A stretch of 64,000 nt of DNA from Pseudomonas fortuita (lineage in GTDB: Bacteria > Pseudomonadota > Gammaproteobacteria > Pseudomonadales > Pseudomonadaceae): contig NZ_CP114035.2 in assembly GCF_026898135.2 (NCBI RefSeq), forward strand, positions 1,839,501-1,903,500. Direction: 5' to 3'. Positions within the stretch are counted from its first letter, which is position 1, and each line of letters opens with the position of its first letter. Of this stretch, positions 1 to 6,458 are shown in pieces. Below the pieces are notes generated by a model. The model did not search any database. It was not told the origin of the DNA and saw only the letters and a program-made list of their open reading frames with translations. Both the position numbers and the translations under genes were made by a program.

Positions 1-47
1 GGTGGCAATGAGTCTGTTTTGTCTGGATCGCCTGTCACGGCGACATG

Positions 48-296
48 TCACGTTGTGCGAATCAGCCTTTCGAGCTGCTTGTCCGTGAGGCGATCGGCGC
101 CGTGGATGAGGCGCGAAATCAGGTCCTGCTCTTCCTCGATCCCGGCGCGGGCCATCGAGCGTTTAAGTGCGTTGTCCGTGTTGTGATAGAGGTCCGTGAC
201 AATGCGGCGTGACAGCAAAAGGGCTTCGCGCTCTTCCTTCGTCAGCTTGTCCCGCTCGCGCTGTTCTTGCTTGCGCTGGGTTGGCGTCTTCGCCAT
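48..296 (-). CDS. Small phage protein of unknown function
   Basis: An 82-residue, highly charged, probably helical protein. The N-terminal third is rich in Lys, Arg, Glu and Gln (TPTQRKQEQRERDK) and the rest has a regular heptad-like pattern. It is the last visible gene of the leftward early operon of prophage 1, 81 bases downstream of the Rmf-like gene, with a GGGAGG ribosome site before its ATG. No family could be named; the position suggests an early accessory function. Confidence 0.6.
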   Translation of the reverse strand: MAKTPTQRKQEQRERDKLTKEEREALLLSRRIVTDLYHNTDNALKRSMARAGIEEEQDLISRLIHGADRLTDKQLERLIRTT

Positions 297-377
297 TGCT
301 GATACCTCCCAAGCCGCTGGGCGGCAGATTGATGTGCTGCTGGCGCCGGCCGTGGCGGACGCGCGCGGTGATGCGTT

Positions 378-539
378 TCAAGCGGAAAGCTCCATGTCTC
401 GGTCATGCCAGCCGGCAAGCCACCAACCGCAGTTCACCGTTAGCCAGTCGTAAGGTTGGGCATCGCGTGACTGGCTGTTGTCGCGGCAGGCGCGGCCGAG
501 GTAGTACGCGGGTGGGTGAACACGCTGCCGGCGCTTCAT
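378..539 (-). CDS. Rmf/CrpP-like small protein
   Basis: A 53-residue ORF that starts two bases after the ssb stop codon, so it is probably translationally coupled. It begins MKRRQRVHPPAYYLGR and ends with PY(D)WL followed by WWLAGWHDRDME. The Gly-x-Ala, Pro-Tyr and Trp-Leu-x-Gly-Trp pattern matches ribosome modulation factor (RMF) and the related CrpP-type proteins carried by Pseudomonas prophages and plasmids. RMF dimerises 70S ribosomes; whether this copy does so is unknown. It is recognised from sequence pattern only. Confidence 0.6.
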   Translation of the reverse strand: MKRRQRVHPPAYYLGRACRDNSQSRDAQPYDWLTVNCGWWLAGWHDRDMELSA

Positions 540-541
540 CT

Positions 542-1039
542 CTACGCGCCGGCGAGGTAGTGGAGCGGGGCGAACGGGATGTCGTCGTCAAAGCTGTCGT
601 GATCCGGCGGCGCGGCCTGCTGGTTCTGCTGCTGAGGCGTTGGCCGGCGCTGCTGCGGCTGCCGATCTGGCACTTGCCCGGGCTGCTGACCCTGCGGCCG
701 GCTGCCGAGCAGCTGCATCGTTCCGCGCATGTCGACGTGCACCTCAGTGCTGTAGCGCTTGATGCCGTCCTTCTCCCACTCGCGAGTTTGCAGCTTGCCT
801 TCGATGTAGCACTGCGAGCCCTTGCGCAGATATTCGCCGGCGATCTCCGCGACCTTGCCAAACAGCGAAACACGGTGCCACTCGGTGCGCTCGACCTTCT
901 GCCCCGACTGTTTGTCAGTCCACTGCTCGCTGGTGGCCAGGCTCAGGTTGGTTACGGCGTTGCCGTTCGGCAAGTAGCGCACGTCCGGGTCTTGGCCGCA
1001 GGTTCCGACCAAGATGACCTTGTTGACCCCGCGACTCAT
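542..1039 (-). CDS. ssb: Single-stranded DNA-binding protein
   Basis: A 165-residue protein with the SSB OB-fold at residues 1-110 ([22 protein letters not shown], then [35 protein letters not shown]), a Gln/Pro-rich linker, and an acidic stretch DDDIPF near the C-terminus. In cellular SSBs DDDIPF is the extreme tail that recruits repair proteins; here it is followed by about eight extra residues, which is unusual. It should coat phage single-stranded DNA during replication. The chosen start (ATG at 1039) overlaps the upstream gene stop as ATGA; the longer ORF start lacks family similarity. Confidence 0.93.
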   Translation of the reverse strand: MSRGVNKVILVGTCGQDPDVRYLPNGNAVTNLSLATSEQWTDKQSGQKVERTEWHRVSLFGKVAEIAGEYLRKGSQCYIEGKLQTREWEKDGIKRYSTEVHVDMRGTMQLLGSRPQGQQPGQVPDRQPQQRRPTPQQQNQQAAPPDHDSFDDDIPFAPLHYLAGA

Positions 1040-1374
1040 GACTGAGCAACCGCTGCCGCAACGATGAACAGCAGGGCCATGAGTGAGCACCAGCGCGTCG
1101 CGCTCTCGCCGACCTGGCGGGCCCTCACCAGGGCAACAACAGGCAGGGCTTTCGCCTCGATGGCGCGCTCCAGACTTTCCGCATAGCGAACTGCCTGTGG
1201 ATAGCTGGTGTTGCGGCCGTAGACCCGATTGTCGCGGGACGAGACCACCATCCAGCCGTTCCCGGCCTTGGTTACGGTGAAACGCGACTTGGCGTGGAAT
1301 GCCTCGGTAGCGGTGATGACTTCCTGGCGGAGCGTTTCGAGCCCGGCCTTGCTCTGTTCAATGGCTGTTTGCAT
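1036..1374 (-). CDS. Small protein with C-terminal membrane anchor
   Basis: A 112-residue protein. The soluble part (residues 1-90) contains [22 protein letters not shown], a compact beta-rich stretch; the C-terminus ([16 protein letters not shown]) is a single hydrophobic segment, so a tail-anchored inner-membrane protein is likely. I chose the ATG at 1374 because AGGA lies 8 bases upstream; an upstream ATG at 1389 is possible. It overlaps ssb by four bases in the leftward operon. Function unknown. Confidence 0.6.
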   Translation of the reverse strand: MQTAIEQSKAGLETLRQEVITATEAFHAKSRFTVTKAGNGWMVVSSRDNRVYGRNTSYPQAVRYAESLERAIEAKALPVVALVRARQVGESATRWCSLMALLFIVAAAVAQS

Positions 1375-1394
1375 GGTGGTATTCCTCATTGTGA

Positions 1395-1778
1395 TCAGGC
1401 GTGGAGCTCGAAGGCCTCGGCCTTGCGAACGATTCGAACTTGGGCGGTGCGGCGCTCTGGCGCGCGGCGGTCTCGGCGCATGGGGTCGCTGTCGTTGATC
1501 ACCGCATGCATGGCGATGAGGCAGGCGAGGGCGATGCAGAGCGGGCTGATGAGCTGTTGGCGCATGGCCTTAGTGACCGCCTCGATGCGCCGGCCGGCTT
1601 CCAGCTTGAACAGCGCTGCCTCGATCCGGTTGGCCACGGTGCCCGGGCTGACCGCCATCTGGCGGGCGATTTCCTTCGTAGTGAGGCCTTGAGCCACCCA
1701 CAGCAGTGCTTCGAGCTCACGGGGAGCCAGCGCCTTGCCGAGCTGGCCAATCCATGAGCCGCAAGTGATCGTTTCCAT
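1395..1778 (-). CDS. LuxR-type helix-turn-helix protein with a membrane segment
   Basis: A 127-residue protein. Residues about 17-65 form a LuxR/FixJ C-terminal HTH: LAPRELEALLWVAQGLTTKEIARQM, then SPGTVANRIEAALFKLE. A hydrophobic segment (ISPLCIALACLIAMHAVI) follows, then a basic tail. There is no receiver or autoinducer domain, so it is a stand-alone DNA-binding unit, possibly membrane-tethered. The start at 1778 has a GAGGA site; the ORF extends upstream to 1799 without one. A strong hairpin at 1796-1862 lies just upstream in its leader. Target genes are unknown. Confidence 0.75.
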   Translation of the reverse strand: METITCGSWIGQLGKALAPRELEALLWVAQGLTTKEIARQMAVSPGTVANRIEAALFKLEAGRRIEAVTKAMRQQLISPLCIALACLIAMHAVINDSDPMRRDRRAPERRTAQVRIVRKAEAFELHA

Positions 1779-1795
1779 GATTGTCCTCAGCAACC

Positions 1796-1862
1796 GCATT
1801 GGTCAGGCGCCAAGCGCGGGTGACCAGACCCACCGTGAAGGTGGCCTGGCGCCTGCCAATGC
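1796..1862 (-). promoter_or_regulatory. Long hairpin in the leader of the LuxR-type gene
   Basis: GCATTGGTCAGGCGCCA (1796-1812) pairs with TGGCGCCTGCCAATGC (1847-1862), giving 16 pairs with one bulge. Inside the loop a second hairpin is possible (CCACC-GTGAA-GGTGG). It ends 18 bases before the ATG at 1778 when read leftward. No T-run follows, so it looks like a leader structure, not a terminator. Confidence 0.5.
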
Positions 1863-2146
1863 GGTCGTATGTGAAGGGAAGGGGTGCAGGCGGTGAGCGC
1901 TACCTCACATGCATCTGGTCTGGCCGGGTAGGCCCCGGATTCGCCTGCGTGTACGTCGATTAATCTTTACTGCGGTGAGCCTTAACTTGGATAAGGCTTA
2001 CGGTGATGCGCTTTAAACTGGTGAAAACTGCATCGGGGTGTGATCTGCATGACGTTTGTCGCCCATTGCTCTCGCGCTGGGTGACGGTACTCAGATCACA
2101 CACCGATGCAGCCTGCGATGGGTAGCAGGGCGTCGGGCAGTTAACT
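1863..2146. other. Non-coding stretch with a 19-bp inverted repeat
   Basis: No credible gene on either strand; only ORFs of about 20 codons with no start support. TGCATCGGGGTGTGATCTG (2029-2047) is matched by its inverted copy at 2092-2110 with one mismatch, separated by 44 bases. This could be a binding site pair or a stem in the leftward early transcript. Confidence 0.45.
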
Positions 2147-2371
2147 TCAGGCTGACGTGGAGCAGGCTTCAAAGGCAGCCCGTTCCAGCTCGAGACATTG
2201 CTCGTAATGAGCCATCGCGATGGGCATGTGATAGCTATCCAGCGGCCATTTGCTGACCTTGCAGCCTTGGCCTGCCGGGCAGTGGAAGACGAACAGCTCG
2301 CCCTCGCTCTTGTCCATCTCCAGGCTCACTTGGGCACCGCTATCGAAGCGGTCTTGGATAATCGTGGTCAT
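2147..2371 (-). CDS. Small early phage protein of unknown function
   Basis: A 74-residue ORF (MTTIIQDRFDSGAQVSLEMD to ERAAFEACSTSA) with three Cys and a beta-rich first half followed by a helix. It is the first gene of the leftward operon after the structured, operator-flanked leader at 2372-2750. The ATG at 2371 was preferred to an upstream ATG at 2488 because the added residues are Arg/Pro-rich and overlap the structured leader. No family recognised. Confidence 0.55.
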   Translation of the reverse strand: MTTIIQDRFDSGAQVSLEMDKSEGELFVFHCPAGQGCKVSKWPLDSYHMPIAMAHYEQCLELERAAFEACSTSA

Positions 2372-2711
2372 CTCTACATGCTCCGCTATCGGTTGATTTC
2401 CCGCCTGGCCCTGTCGCCAAGGCCAGTCAGTGAAATCTGTTGTCCGCACCATGCGCGGCGCCGCGGTATCCCCACCTGGCCGGGTCACACATTTCGTGTT
2501 CGGTGTTCTTCCCGGCTGGCTTGCATGGTTAGGCGTCCCTCAATGCCTGAGGTCCGGCAGCTATCCAGAGGCTGCGTGGTCGACGACTTAGCTTGTCCCG
2601 ACCCAGGTAATGGCCTGGGTGCGTCGAGGTGGTCACGTCTGGTTGTGTAAAGAGCGGTGGCCGGTGAGGGCCTCGGCAGTCCCTGGTGAGTGGCTGCGTG
2701 TTGAGGCAAAT
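2372..2711 (-). other. Untranslated, structured leader of the leftward early operon
   Basis: About 340 bases with no convincing gene. Several perfect short hairpins are visible: CCTCA/TGAGG (2538-2552), GCAGC/GCTGC (2557-2575) and ACCCAGG-TAATGG-CCTGGGT (2601-2620). The stretch lies between the CI-type operators (2712-2750) and the first leftward gene, where lambda carries its nutL/leader, so it may hold antitermination or attenuation signals. Confidence 0.4.
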
Positions 2712-2817
2712 ATCACGCATCGTGTTTTTTATGTCAACACAATGTGTGATTTATTTTGCCTGAGGTTGTGTTGGGGATTTTCCCTACGAGGCGGGTTCAC
2801 GTTTCACGAGGCGTGAT
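2712..2817. promoter_or_regulatory. Left operator cluster for the prophage 1 repressor
   Basis: Three 15-bp imperfect palindromes of the form (A/T)(A/T)CAC-N5-GTG(A/T)T: ATCACGCATCGTGTT (2712-2726), AACACAATGTGTGAT (2736-2750) and TTCACGAGGCGTGAT (2803-2817). The same pattern recurs at 6459-6518 between cI and cro, which identifies the family as the CI/Cro binding site. Their position suggests control of the leftward promoter and probably of the divergent gene at 2867. Confidence 0.75.
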
Positions 2818-2835
2818 GTAAGCTCATTGCAATAG

Positions 2836-2851
2836 CTGGATGGATATACAG
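2836..2851 (+). promoter_or_regulatory. LexA-type SOS box upstream of the 2867 gene
   Basis: CTGGATGGATATACAG matches the bacterial LexA consensus CTGTAT-N4-ATACAG with one change in the left arm (T to G). It ends three bases before the AAGGAG ribosome site of the gene at 2867 and 19 bases downstream of a CI-type operator. Confidence 0.7.
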
Positions 2852-2866
2852 TAAAGGAGATAGCTT

Positions 2867-3193
2867 ATGTCCAAGCAGAAGAAGACGGCACCACAAGGAC
2901 GCCAAGAGATGAGCGGGGTAGAGCGGCTCGGGCTGCGGATTTCGTCGATGATCAATCACCCCATTGCACAGTCTCAGCGGTGGGTGACAATCCATCGCCT
3001 GGACACGGATGGAGACATGGAGTGGGAGGAGGTGATGGGGCTGTTAACCGAAACGCCAGAGCTAGACCTGACTTTCAACGACGACGAGAGCGTGACGGTT
3101 CGGTGGGAGCCGCAGAGCGCCGAGGATCGCGACGACCTGGTCGTGGAGAAGGACTGGGAGGAGGAGGTGGTGGAGGAAGAGGCGCCTTTCTGA
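2867..3193 (+). CDS. LexA-box-controlled small acidic phage protein (candidate antirepressor)
   Basis: A 108-residue protein with a basic N-terminus (MSKQKKTAPQGRQEM), a central region with RWVTIHRLDTDGDMEWEEVM, and a strikingly acidic end (EDRDDLVVEKDWEEEVVEEE). A strong AAGGAG site precedes the ATG. It is the only rightward gene of the operator region and sits behind both a CI-type operator and a LexA-type box. The prophage 1 repressor seems to lack an Ala-Gly cleavage site, so a LexA-controlled antirepressor, as known for Salmonella Gifsy phages and Tum of phage 186, is an attractive but unproven role. No homology to a known antirepressor was recognised. Confidence 0.7.
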   Translation: MSKQKKTAPQGRQEMSGVERLGLRISSMINHPIAQSQRWVTIHRLDTDGDMEWEEVMGLLTETPELDLTFNDDESVTVRWEPQSAEDRDDLVVEKDWEEEVVEEEAPF

Positions 3194-3418
3194 TCGTCTC
3201 TAGAGATCGTAATACTGGTTTGATGTACAGCCTTGCTGCCTTGACAAAAAATATTTTTGATAAAACGCAGCGAAACCACTGTCAAGACGATACGGTTGAG
3301 GATATAAGACGTGCGTGTGAGCGCGTGAGATTGCTTGCACAGAACGAAGCATGTCCGTGAAGCCGCAGGAAACTAGGCCAAGATCGGCCTAAGCTACAGA
3401 CTTAAGGAGAAGGCTCAC
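3194..3418 (+). promoter_or_regulatory. AT-rich upstream region of the Doc/Fic module
   Basis: Distinctly AT-rich compared with its flanks. It holds a possible 45-codon ORF (3223-3360, no good ribosome site, doubtful), a TTGACA element followed by A/T-rich sequence near 3241-3266, and a palindrome TAGGCC-AAGATC-GGCCTA (3374-3391) 27 bases before the first module gene. A palindrome in this place is typical of toxin-antitoxin autoregulation. Confidence 0.4.
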
Positions 3419-3601
3419 ATGCTGGAGATAGCTATGGCACACACTAAACCAGGGGCAATTCGTCCAAACGCGAAAAATGGAAACGTGAGCGCTGTGGTCA
3501 GTAGAAGAAGCTATTCTGCCCACACGAAGCAGGTTAACAACGCGTTCTTGATTATATTTGCGCAATACGAACGTGCCTTTGAAGAATTGGCGAAAGTTTG
3601 A
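3419..3601 (+). CDS. Small protein preceding Doc-like toxin (putative antitoxin)
   Basis: A 60-residue, mildly basic ORF ending with the helix QVNNAFLIIFAQYERAFEELAKV. AAGGAG lies 10 bases before ATG 3419; ATG 3434 with GGAG 7 bases upstream is an equally good start (55 residues). Its stop is one base before the next start, so it is coupled to the Doc-like gene. It occupies the place Phd has before Doc, but I see no Phd/YefM sequence similarity; antitoxin is inferred from position only. Confidence 0.55.
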   Translation: MLEIAMAHTKPGAIRPNAKNGNVSAVVSRRSYSAHTKQVNNAFLIIFAQYERAFEELAKV

Positions 3602-3602
3602 T

Positions 3603-4088
3603 ATGGCTGGATCTGCAAATGTAATTCAATGGCTAAGTGAATCAGACATAGCGTCGCTCAATCATAATTTGATTGATGCTCAAACTCCGATGGAGCCAGT
3701 GGGGGTCCTGAATCTTTCAGGGCTCTCATCCGCTCAATATCGAGCTATTCAGTATCAAAATTACGCTGGCGTCAGCGATATTTTTGTACTGGGTGCAGTT
3801 TTTTCCGAAGCGTTGGTCCAAAATCATCCATTTTTTAATGCTAATAAAAGAACTGCGGCTGCGGCCGTGATGGTGTTTTTGCTAATTAATGGAGTGATGC
3901 TTAAGGCGCCATGGGAGCAAGTGGTTGAGATGTTTGAGGGGCTTGCCAAGCACACTTTTGACATTGATGATTTCTCCTGCTGGCTTAAGCACTGGAGTGT
4001 AAAGTTTGACGTTTCTCAGCTCGACGAGCTGGCTGCTGACGCGTATTACAATAACGAAACACTCAAATCTAAATTTTCAAAGCTCTAA
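3603..4088 (+). CDS. Doc-type Fic-fold protein 1
   Basis: A 161-residue protein. The Fic/Doc active-site motif HPFFNANKRTA is at residues 75-85 and fits HxFx(N/D)(A/G)NKR. The catalytic His, the metal/phosphate-binding Asn and the NKR loop are all present. Doc proteins phosphorylate EF-Tu and stop translation; other Fic proteins AMPylate. It extends beyond the canonical Doc length of about 126 residues by a C-terminal tail (DVSQLDELAADAYYNNE). The coding region is AT-rich with non-host-like codon use, pointing to recent acquisition. Start at 3603 is coupled to the upstream stop; an in-frame ATG at 3558 would overlap that gene by 44 bases. Confidence 0.8.
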   Translation: MAGSANVIQWLSESDIASLNHNLIDAQTPMEPVGVLNLSGLSSAQYRAIQYQNYAGVSDIFVLGAVFSEALVQNHPFFNANKRTAAAAVMVFLLINGVMLKAPWEQVVEMFEGLAKHTFDIDDFSCWLKHWSVKFDVSQLDELAADAYYNNETLKSKFSKL

Positions 4089-4106
4089 AGCTTTTCCGAG
4101 GGGAAG

Positions 4107-4835
4107 ATGGACAGGGAGTTGGTAGAAAGTATCCACCTGTATTTGGTTGATCACTTTGCGGATTCGGATGACCCTTTAGAACCCTCTGGAGTTAAGGACT
4201 ACAATCTGCTTGAATCAGCATGCGCCAGACCTTTTCAAACAGTTCATGGCAGAGATGCCTATGAAACGGAGTACGAAAAGGGGGCCGCGATCTTCCATGG
4301 GATCATCGCAAATCATTGCTTTCATAACGGTAATAAGCGAACCGCTCTCCTGAGCGCGCTATATTATCTAGGTGAAAACAATATTTGGGTTGATCGCTGC
4401 AATGATGACGATATGTTTGAGTTTACTCGGCAAATTGCAGCTCATGAAATAGCAGAAAAGCGTGAAGATGAAATTTCAGTAATAGTCGACTGGCTTCTTC
4501 GGAATTCACGAAAAATCATGAAATCCGACAAGTATCTTTCTTTCAGTGATTTGCGAGAAAAACTGGGAAGGTTTGACTTTGAGCTCTCGGAGCGGAACGG
4601 ATTAGTGGATGTCCTCAAGGAAGGGGAAATCGTTACAAGGATTTTAAAGAAGGGTAAACACGGACGGGAAGAATATGATCCTGTCTATGTGGCAGATCTC
4701 CGGAAGCGTCTTCAGTTGACCGTTGACTATGGTGTTGACTCTGGCCGATTCTATGGGCAAAAGGGTGTTTCAGAAGAGCTGAATGAATTTATGCACATCC
4801 GCGGCGCAGTTTTTCGGAGACTGGCAACGGCCTGA
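4107..4835 (+). CDS. Doc-type Fic-fold protein 2 with C-terminal extension
   Basis: A 242-residue protein. Residues 1-130 resemble death-on-curing proteins, with HCFHNGNKRTALL at 70-82 (catalytic His70, Asn74, Asn76, Lys77, Arg78) and an N-terminal EPSGVKDYNLLESACARPF stretch typical of Doc. Residues 140-242 are an additional basic and acidic domain (MKSDKYLSFSDLREKLGRFDF onward) not found in Doc of phage P1. A GAGGGGAAG site precedes the ATG. Two different Doc homologues in tandem in one operon is unusual; the second may act as toxin, as a regulator of the first, or as a phage-defence effector. Confidence 0.8.
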   Translation: MDRELVESIHLYLVDHFADSDDPLEPSGVKDYNLLESACARPFQTVHGRDAYETEYEKGAAIFHGIIANHCFHNGNKRTALLSALYYLGENNIWVDRCNDDDMFEFTRQIAAHEIAEKREDEISVIVDWLLRNSRKIMKSDKYLSFSDLREKLGRFDFELSERNGLVDVLKEGEIVTRILKKGKHGREEYDPVYVADLRKRLQLTVDYGVDSGRFYGQKGVSEELNEFMHIRGAVFRRLATA

Positions 4836-4903
4836 CTCTTCTTGGATTTCCGGCGTTCCGCAGAGTGGGCGCTCCCCTTGACTCACTCTTCGCAGCCAAA
4901 CTA

Positions 4904-4975
4904 TCACATCAAGTGAGCATTCCACACCAGCAGAACCCGGACCTAGATGTAGGCACCTTCCCGTCGAAACTTCGC
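4904..4975 (-). pseudogene. Relic C-terminal end of a CI-type repressor gene
   Basis: Read leftward, this encodes DAKFRREGAYI, a TAG stop, then VRVLLVWNAHLM and a stop. The intact CI at 5640-6446 ends ETYIQARVLLVWNAHLV, so the last 14 codons correspond except that CAG has become TAG. Upstream sequence runs into an unrelated gene. It looks like the remnant of an earlier or recombined immunity region left beside the Doc insert. Confidence 0.7.
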
Positions 4976-4986
4976 ATCTGCCGGAT

Positions 4987-5211
4987 CTATTCCTTTGCCC
5001 GAATGATCCGCCCCGCCTTCACCTCATCCCCATACCCTACCAACCGATCGGCAAGCTCATGCAGCTTCCCGACACGCTTCATCGCCTCCAGGAACTGGTC
5101 TTCCTCACCGCCTTGAGCCTTGTGGAAGATCTCCAGTGCGGCGCTTTCCAAGGCAAAAGCAGCATCCTTCAGGTCTCGGCGCAGCTGTTGGTTAGGCTTG
5201 GTTAGGGGCAT
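4987..5211 (-). CDS. Small helical protein of the lysogeny operon
   Basis: A 74-residue protein, strongly helical, with ALESAALEIFHKAQGGEEDQ and MKRVGKLHELADRLVGYGDEVKAGRI. It lies downstream of, and in the same orientation as, cI and the 110-residue secreted protein, so it may be expressed in the lysogen. No family could be named. Start is the only ATG in frame with reasonable spacing. Confidence 0.6.
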   Translation of the reverse strand: MPLTKPNQQLRRDLKDAAFALESAALEIFHKAQGGEEDQFLEAMKRVGKLHELADRLVGYGDEVKAGRIIRAKE

Positions 5212-5225
5212 GGGAAGGCCTCAGT

Positions 5226-5558
5226 CTATCGGCAAGCTTCTGCGCCGACGTAATCGGCAATCGAACCACTCACAATGGGTCCCATTCGGGGATCAGGCTG
5301 AGACGCCTTCATTTGCTCCAGGGTTTCACCGCTGCCGAGGTACTTCACTGTGCGATCTGCGCAGTTGTACAGGCGTCGAGAATAGGACGTGCCACTCGAT
5401 CCGACGCGCTTCGTCGTGATCGTACGCTCATTGCCAGAGGTATCCCGGGCCAAGATCGTATAGGCAGCCTTGGGGTCGGATGGCACGTGTAGCGTTGCGG
5501 CCACAGAAACCGCAGGAATCAAAGCAAAGCCAAATACAGCCAAAATCAGTCGCGACAT
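5226..5558 (-). CDS. Secreted (periplasmic) protein of the lysogeny operon
   Basis: A 110-residue protein with a clear Sec signal peptide: MSRLILAVFGFALIPAVSVAA, cleavage probably after AVSVA. The mature part is about 90 residues with two Cys (NCADR and EACR) that may form a disulfide in the periplasm. It lies 81 bases downstream of cI in the same direction, so it is a candidate lysogenic-conversion gene; superinfection exclusion at the envelope is one possibility. No homologue recognised. Confidence 0.65.
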   Translation of the reverse strand: MSRLILAVFGFALIPAVSVAATLHVPSDPKAAYTILARDTSGNERTITTKRVGSSGTSYSRRLYNCADRTVKYLGSGETLEQMKASQPDPRMGPIVSGSIADYVGAEACR

Positions 5559-5639
5559 ATAGTTTCCTTGCTAATGGAGCCAACAATTAAAGCTGCCAGC
5601 TCGCCAAATCCTTGCCGATAATCCCCGCTCGCGGATGAT

Positions 5640-6446
5640 TCACACCAGGTGCGCATTCCACACCAGCAGCACTCGGGCCTGGATGTAGGTCTCATCAACT
5701 CGGATGTCCTCAGGCGGATGATTGGTGTTGTCCGAAATCATCTTGAAGTGGTTGCGGCCCTTCTTCTGCAGACGCTTGATGTACTGATGACCCTGATGGG
5801 AGAAGTAGTAGATCCCGTCGCCCACGAACTCACGGATGCTGATGTCAACGACCAACGGGTCGCGGCTCTTGATGGTCGGGGCCATGGACTGACCGACACC
5901 CGTAATGAGCTTCAGGTGGAAGTGCTCTTTGAACTCGACCCCCATCTCTCGCAGGTGAGTAGGGCTGACGCGGATGTCCTGCAGCATTTCAGGGAAGTCG
6001 TGAGCTACTTCGCCATCGCCCATTGCTCCGCGCACGTCGTAGTGAGCAATCCACACCTCATCGCCCACGAGGCCTGGGCGAACGAAGTTAGCCGCGACGG
6101 CACTGCTGGCGCTCGGCTCCTCAGCCGCAGCAAGGAGGCGCTGACGGGCCTCTTCCGGAATGCCTTTGCCGCTCTTTGCGAGCATCTGCCTGACAAGATC
6201 AGTCGTACTCCGGGCTGGCGCCGAAACCTCGGTCACTGCCGCAGAGTTCAGGAGTAGCTCGGATTGGTCGACTCCAAGGGCAGCTGCCATAGCGGCAATA
6301 TCCGCCAGCGTTGGCTCTCGCGTACCGGCTTCATAGTTTCCGACGCGTGACTGCGATTTCCAGCCGCAAGCATCTGCCAGCTGGGCCTGGGACATTCCCG
6401 TCGCTTTTCTCAAGCGCTTAATGCGCTGGCTCAGTGATTCATTCAT
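5640..6446 (-). CDS. cI: CI-type prophage repressor (HTH plus S24 domain)
   Basis: A 268-residue protein. An XRE HTH (residues 8-62: RIKRLRKATGMSQAQLADACGWKS) binds DNA; a linker follows; the C-terminal LexA-like S24 fold has Ser187 in GVGQSMAP and Lys224 in QYIKRLQ. At the place where cleavable repressors carry an Ala-Gly dipeptide the sequence reads DVRGAMGDG (137-145), so ordinary RecA-stimulated self-cleavage may be weak or absent. Divergent from cro with three operator-like sites between. Keeps prophage 1 silent by repressing both early promoters. Confidence 0.92.
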   Translation of the reverse strand: MNESLSQRIKRLRKATGMSQAQLADACGWKSQSRVGNYEAGTREPTLADIAAMAAALGVDQSELLLNSAAVTEVSAPARSTTDLVRQMLAKSGKGIPEEARQRLLAAAEEPSASSAVAANFVRPGLVGDEVWIAHYDVRGAMGDGEVAHDFPEMLQDIRVSPTHLREMGVEFKEHFHLKLITGVGQSMAPTIKSRDPLVVDISIREFVGDGIYYFSHQGHQYIKRLQKKGRNHFKMISDNTNHPPEDIRVDETYIQARVLLVWNAHLV

Positions 6447-6458
6447 GCGCGGGATTTC

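Noticed and set aside
209..1045. 278-codon rightward ORF overlapping ssb
   Set aside because: It runs antisense to ssb and its neighbours, has Leu/Arg-rich composition and no ribosome site; shadow of GC-rich codons.
1960..2172. 70-codon leftward ORF in the gene-free stretch
   Set aside because: No ribosome site, odd composition, and it lies across the inverted repeat.
2485..2720. Two leftward ORFs of 63-74 codons in the early leader
   Set aside because: They overlap each other and the hairpins, lack start signals and have low-complexity Pro/Arg/Thr composition.
3223..3360. 45-codon ORF before the Doc module
   Set aside because: Plausible composition but no ribosome site; kept only as a note under the upstream region.
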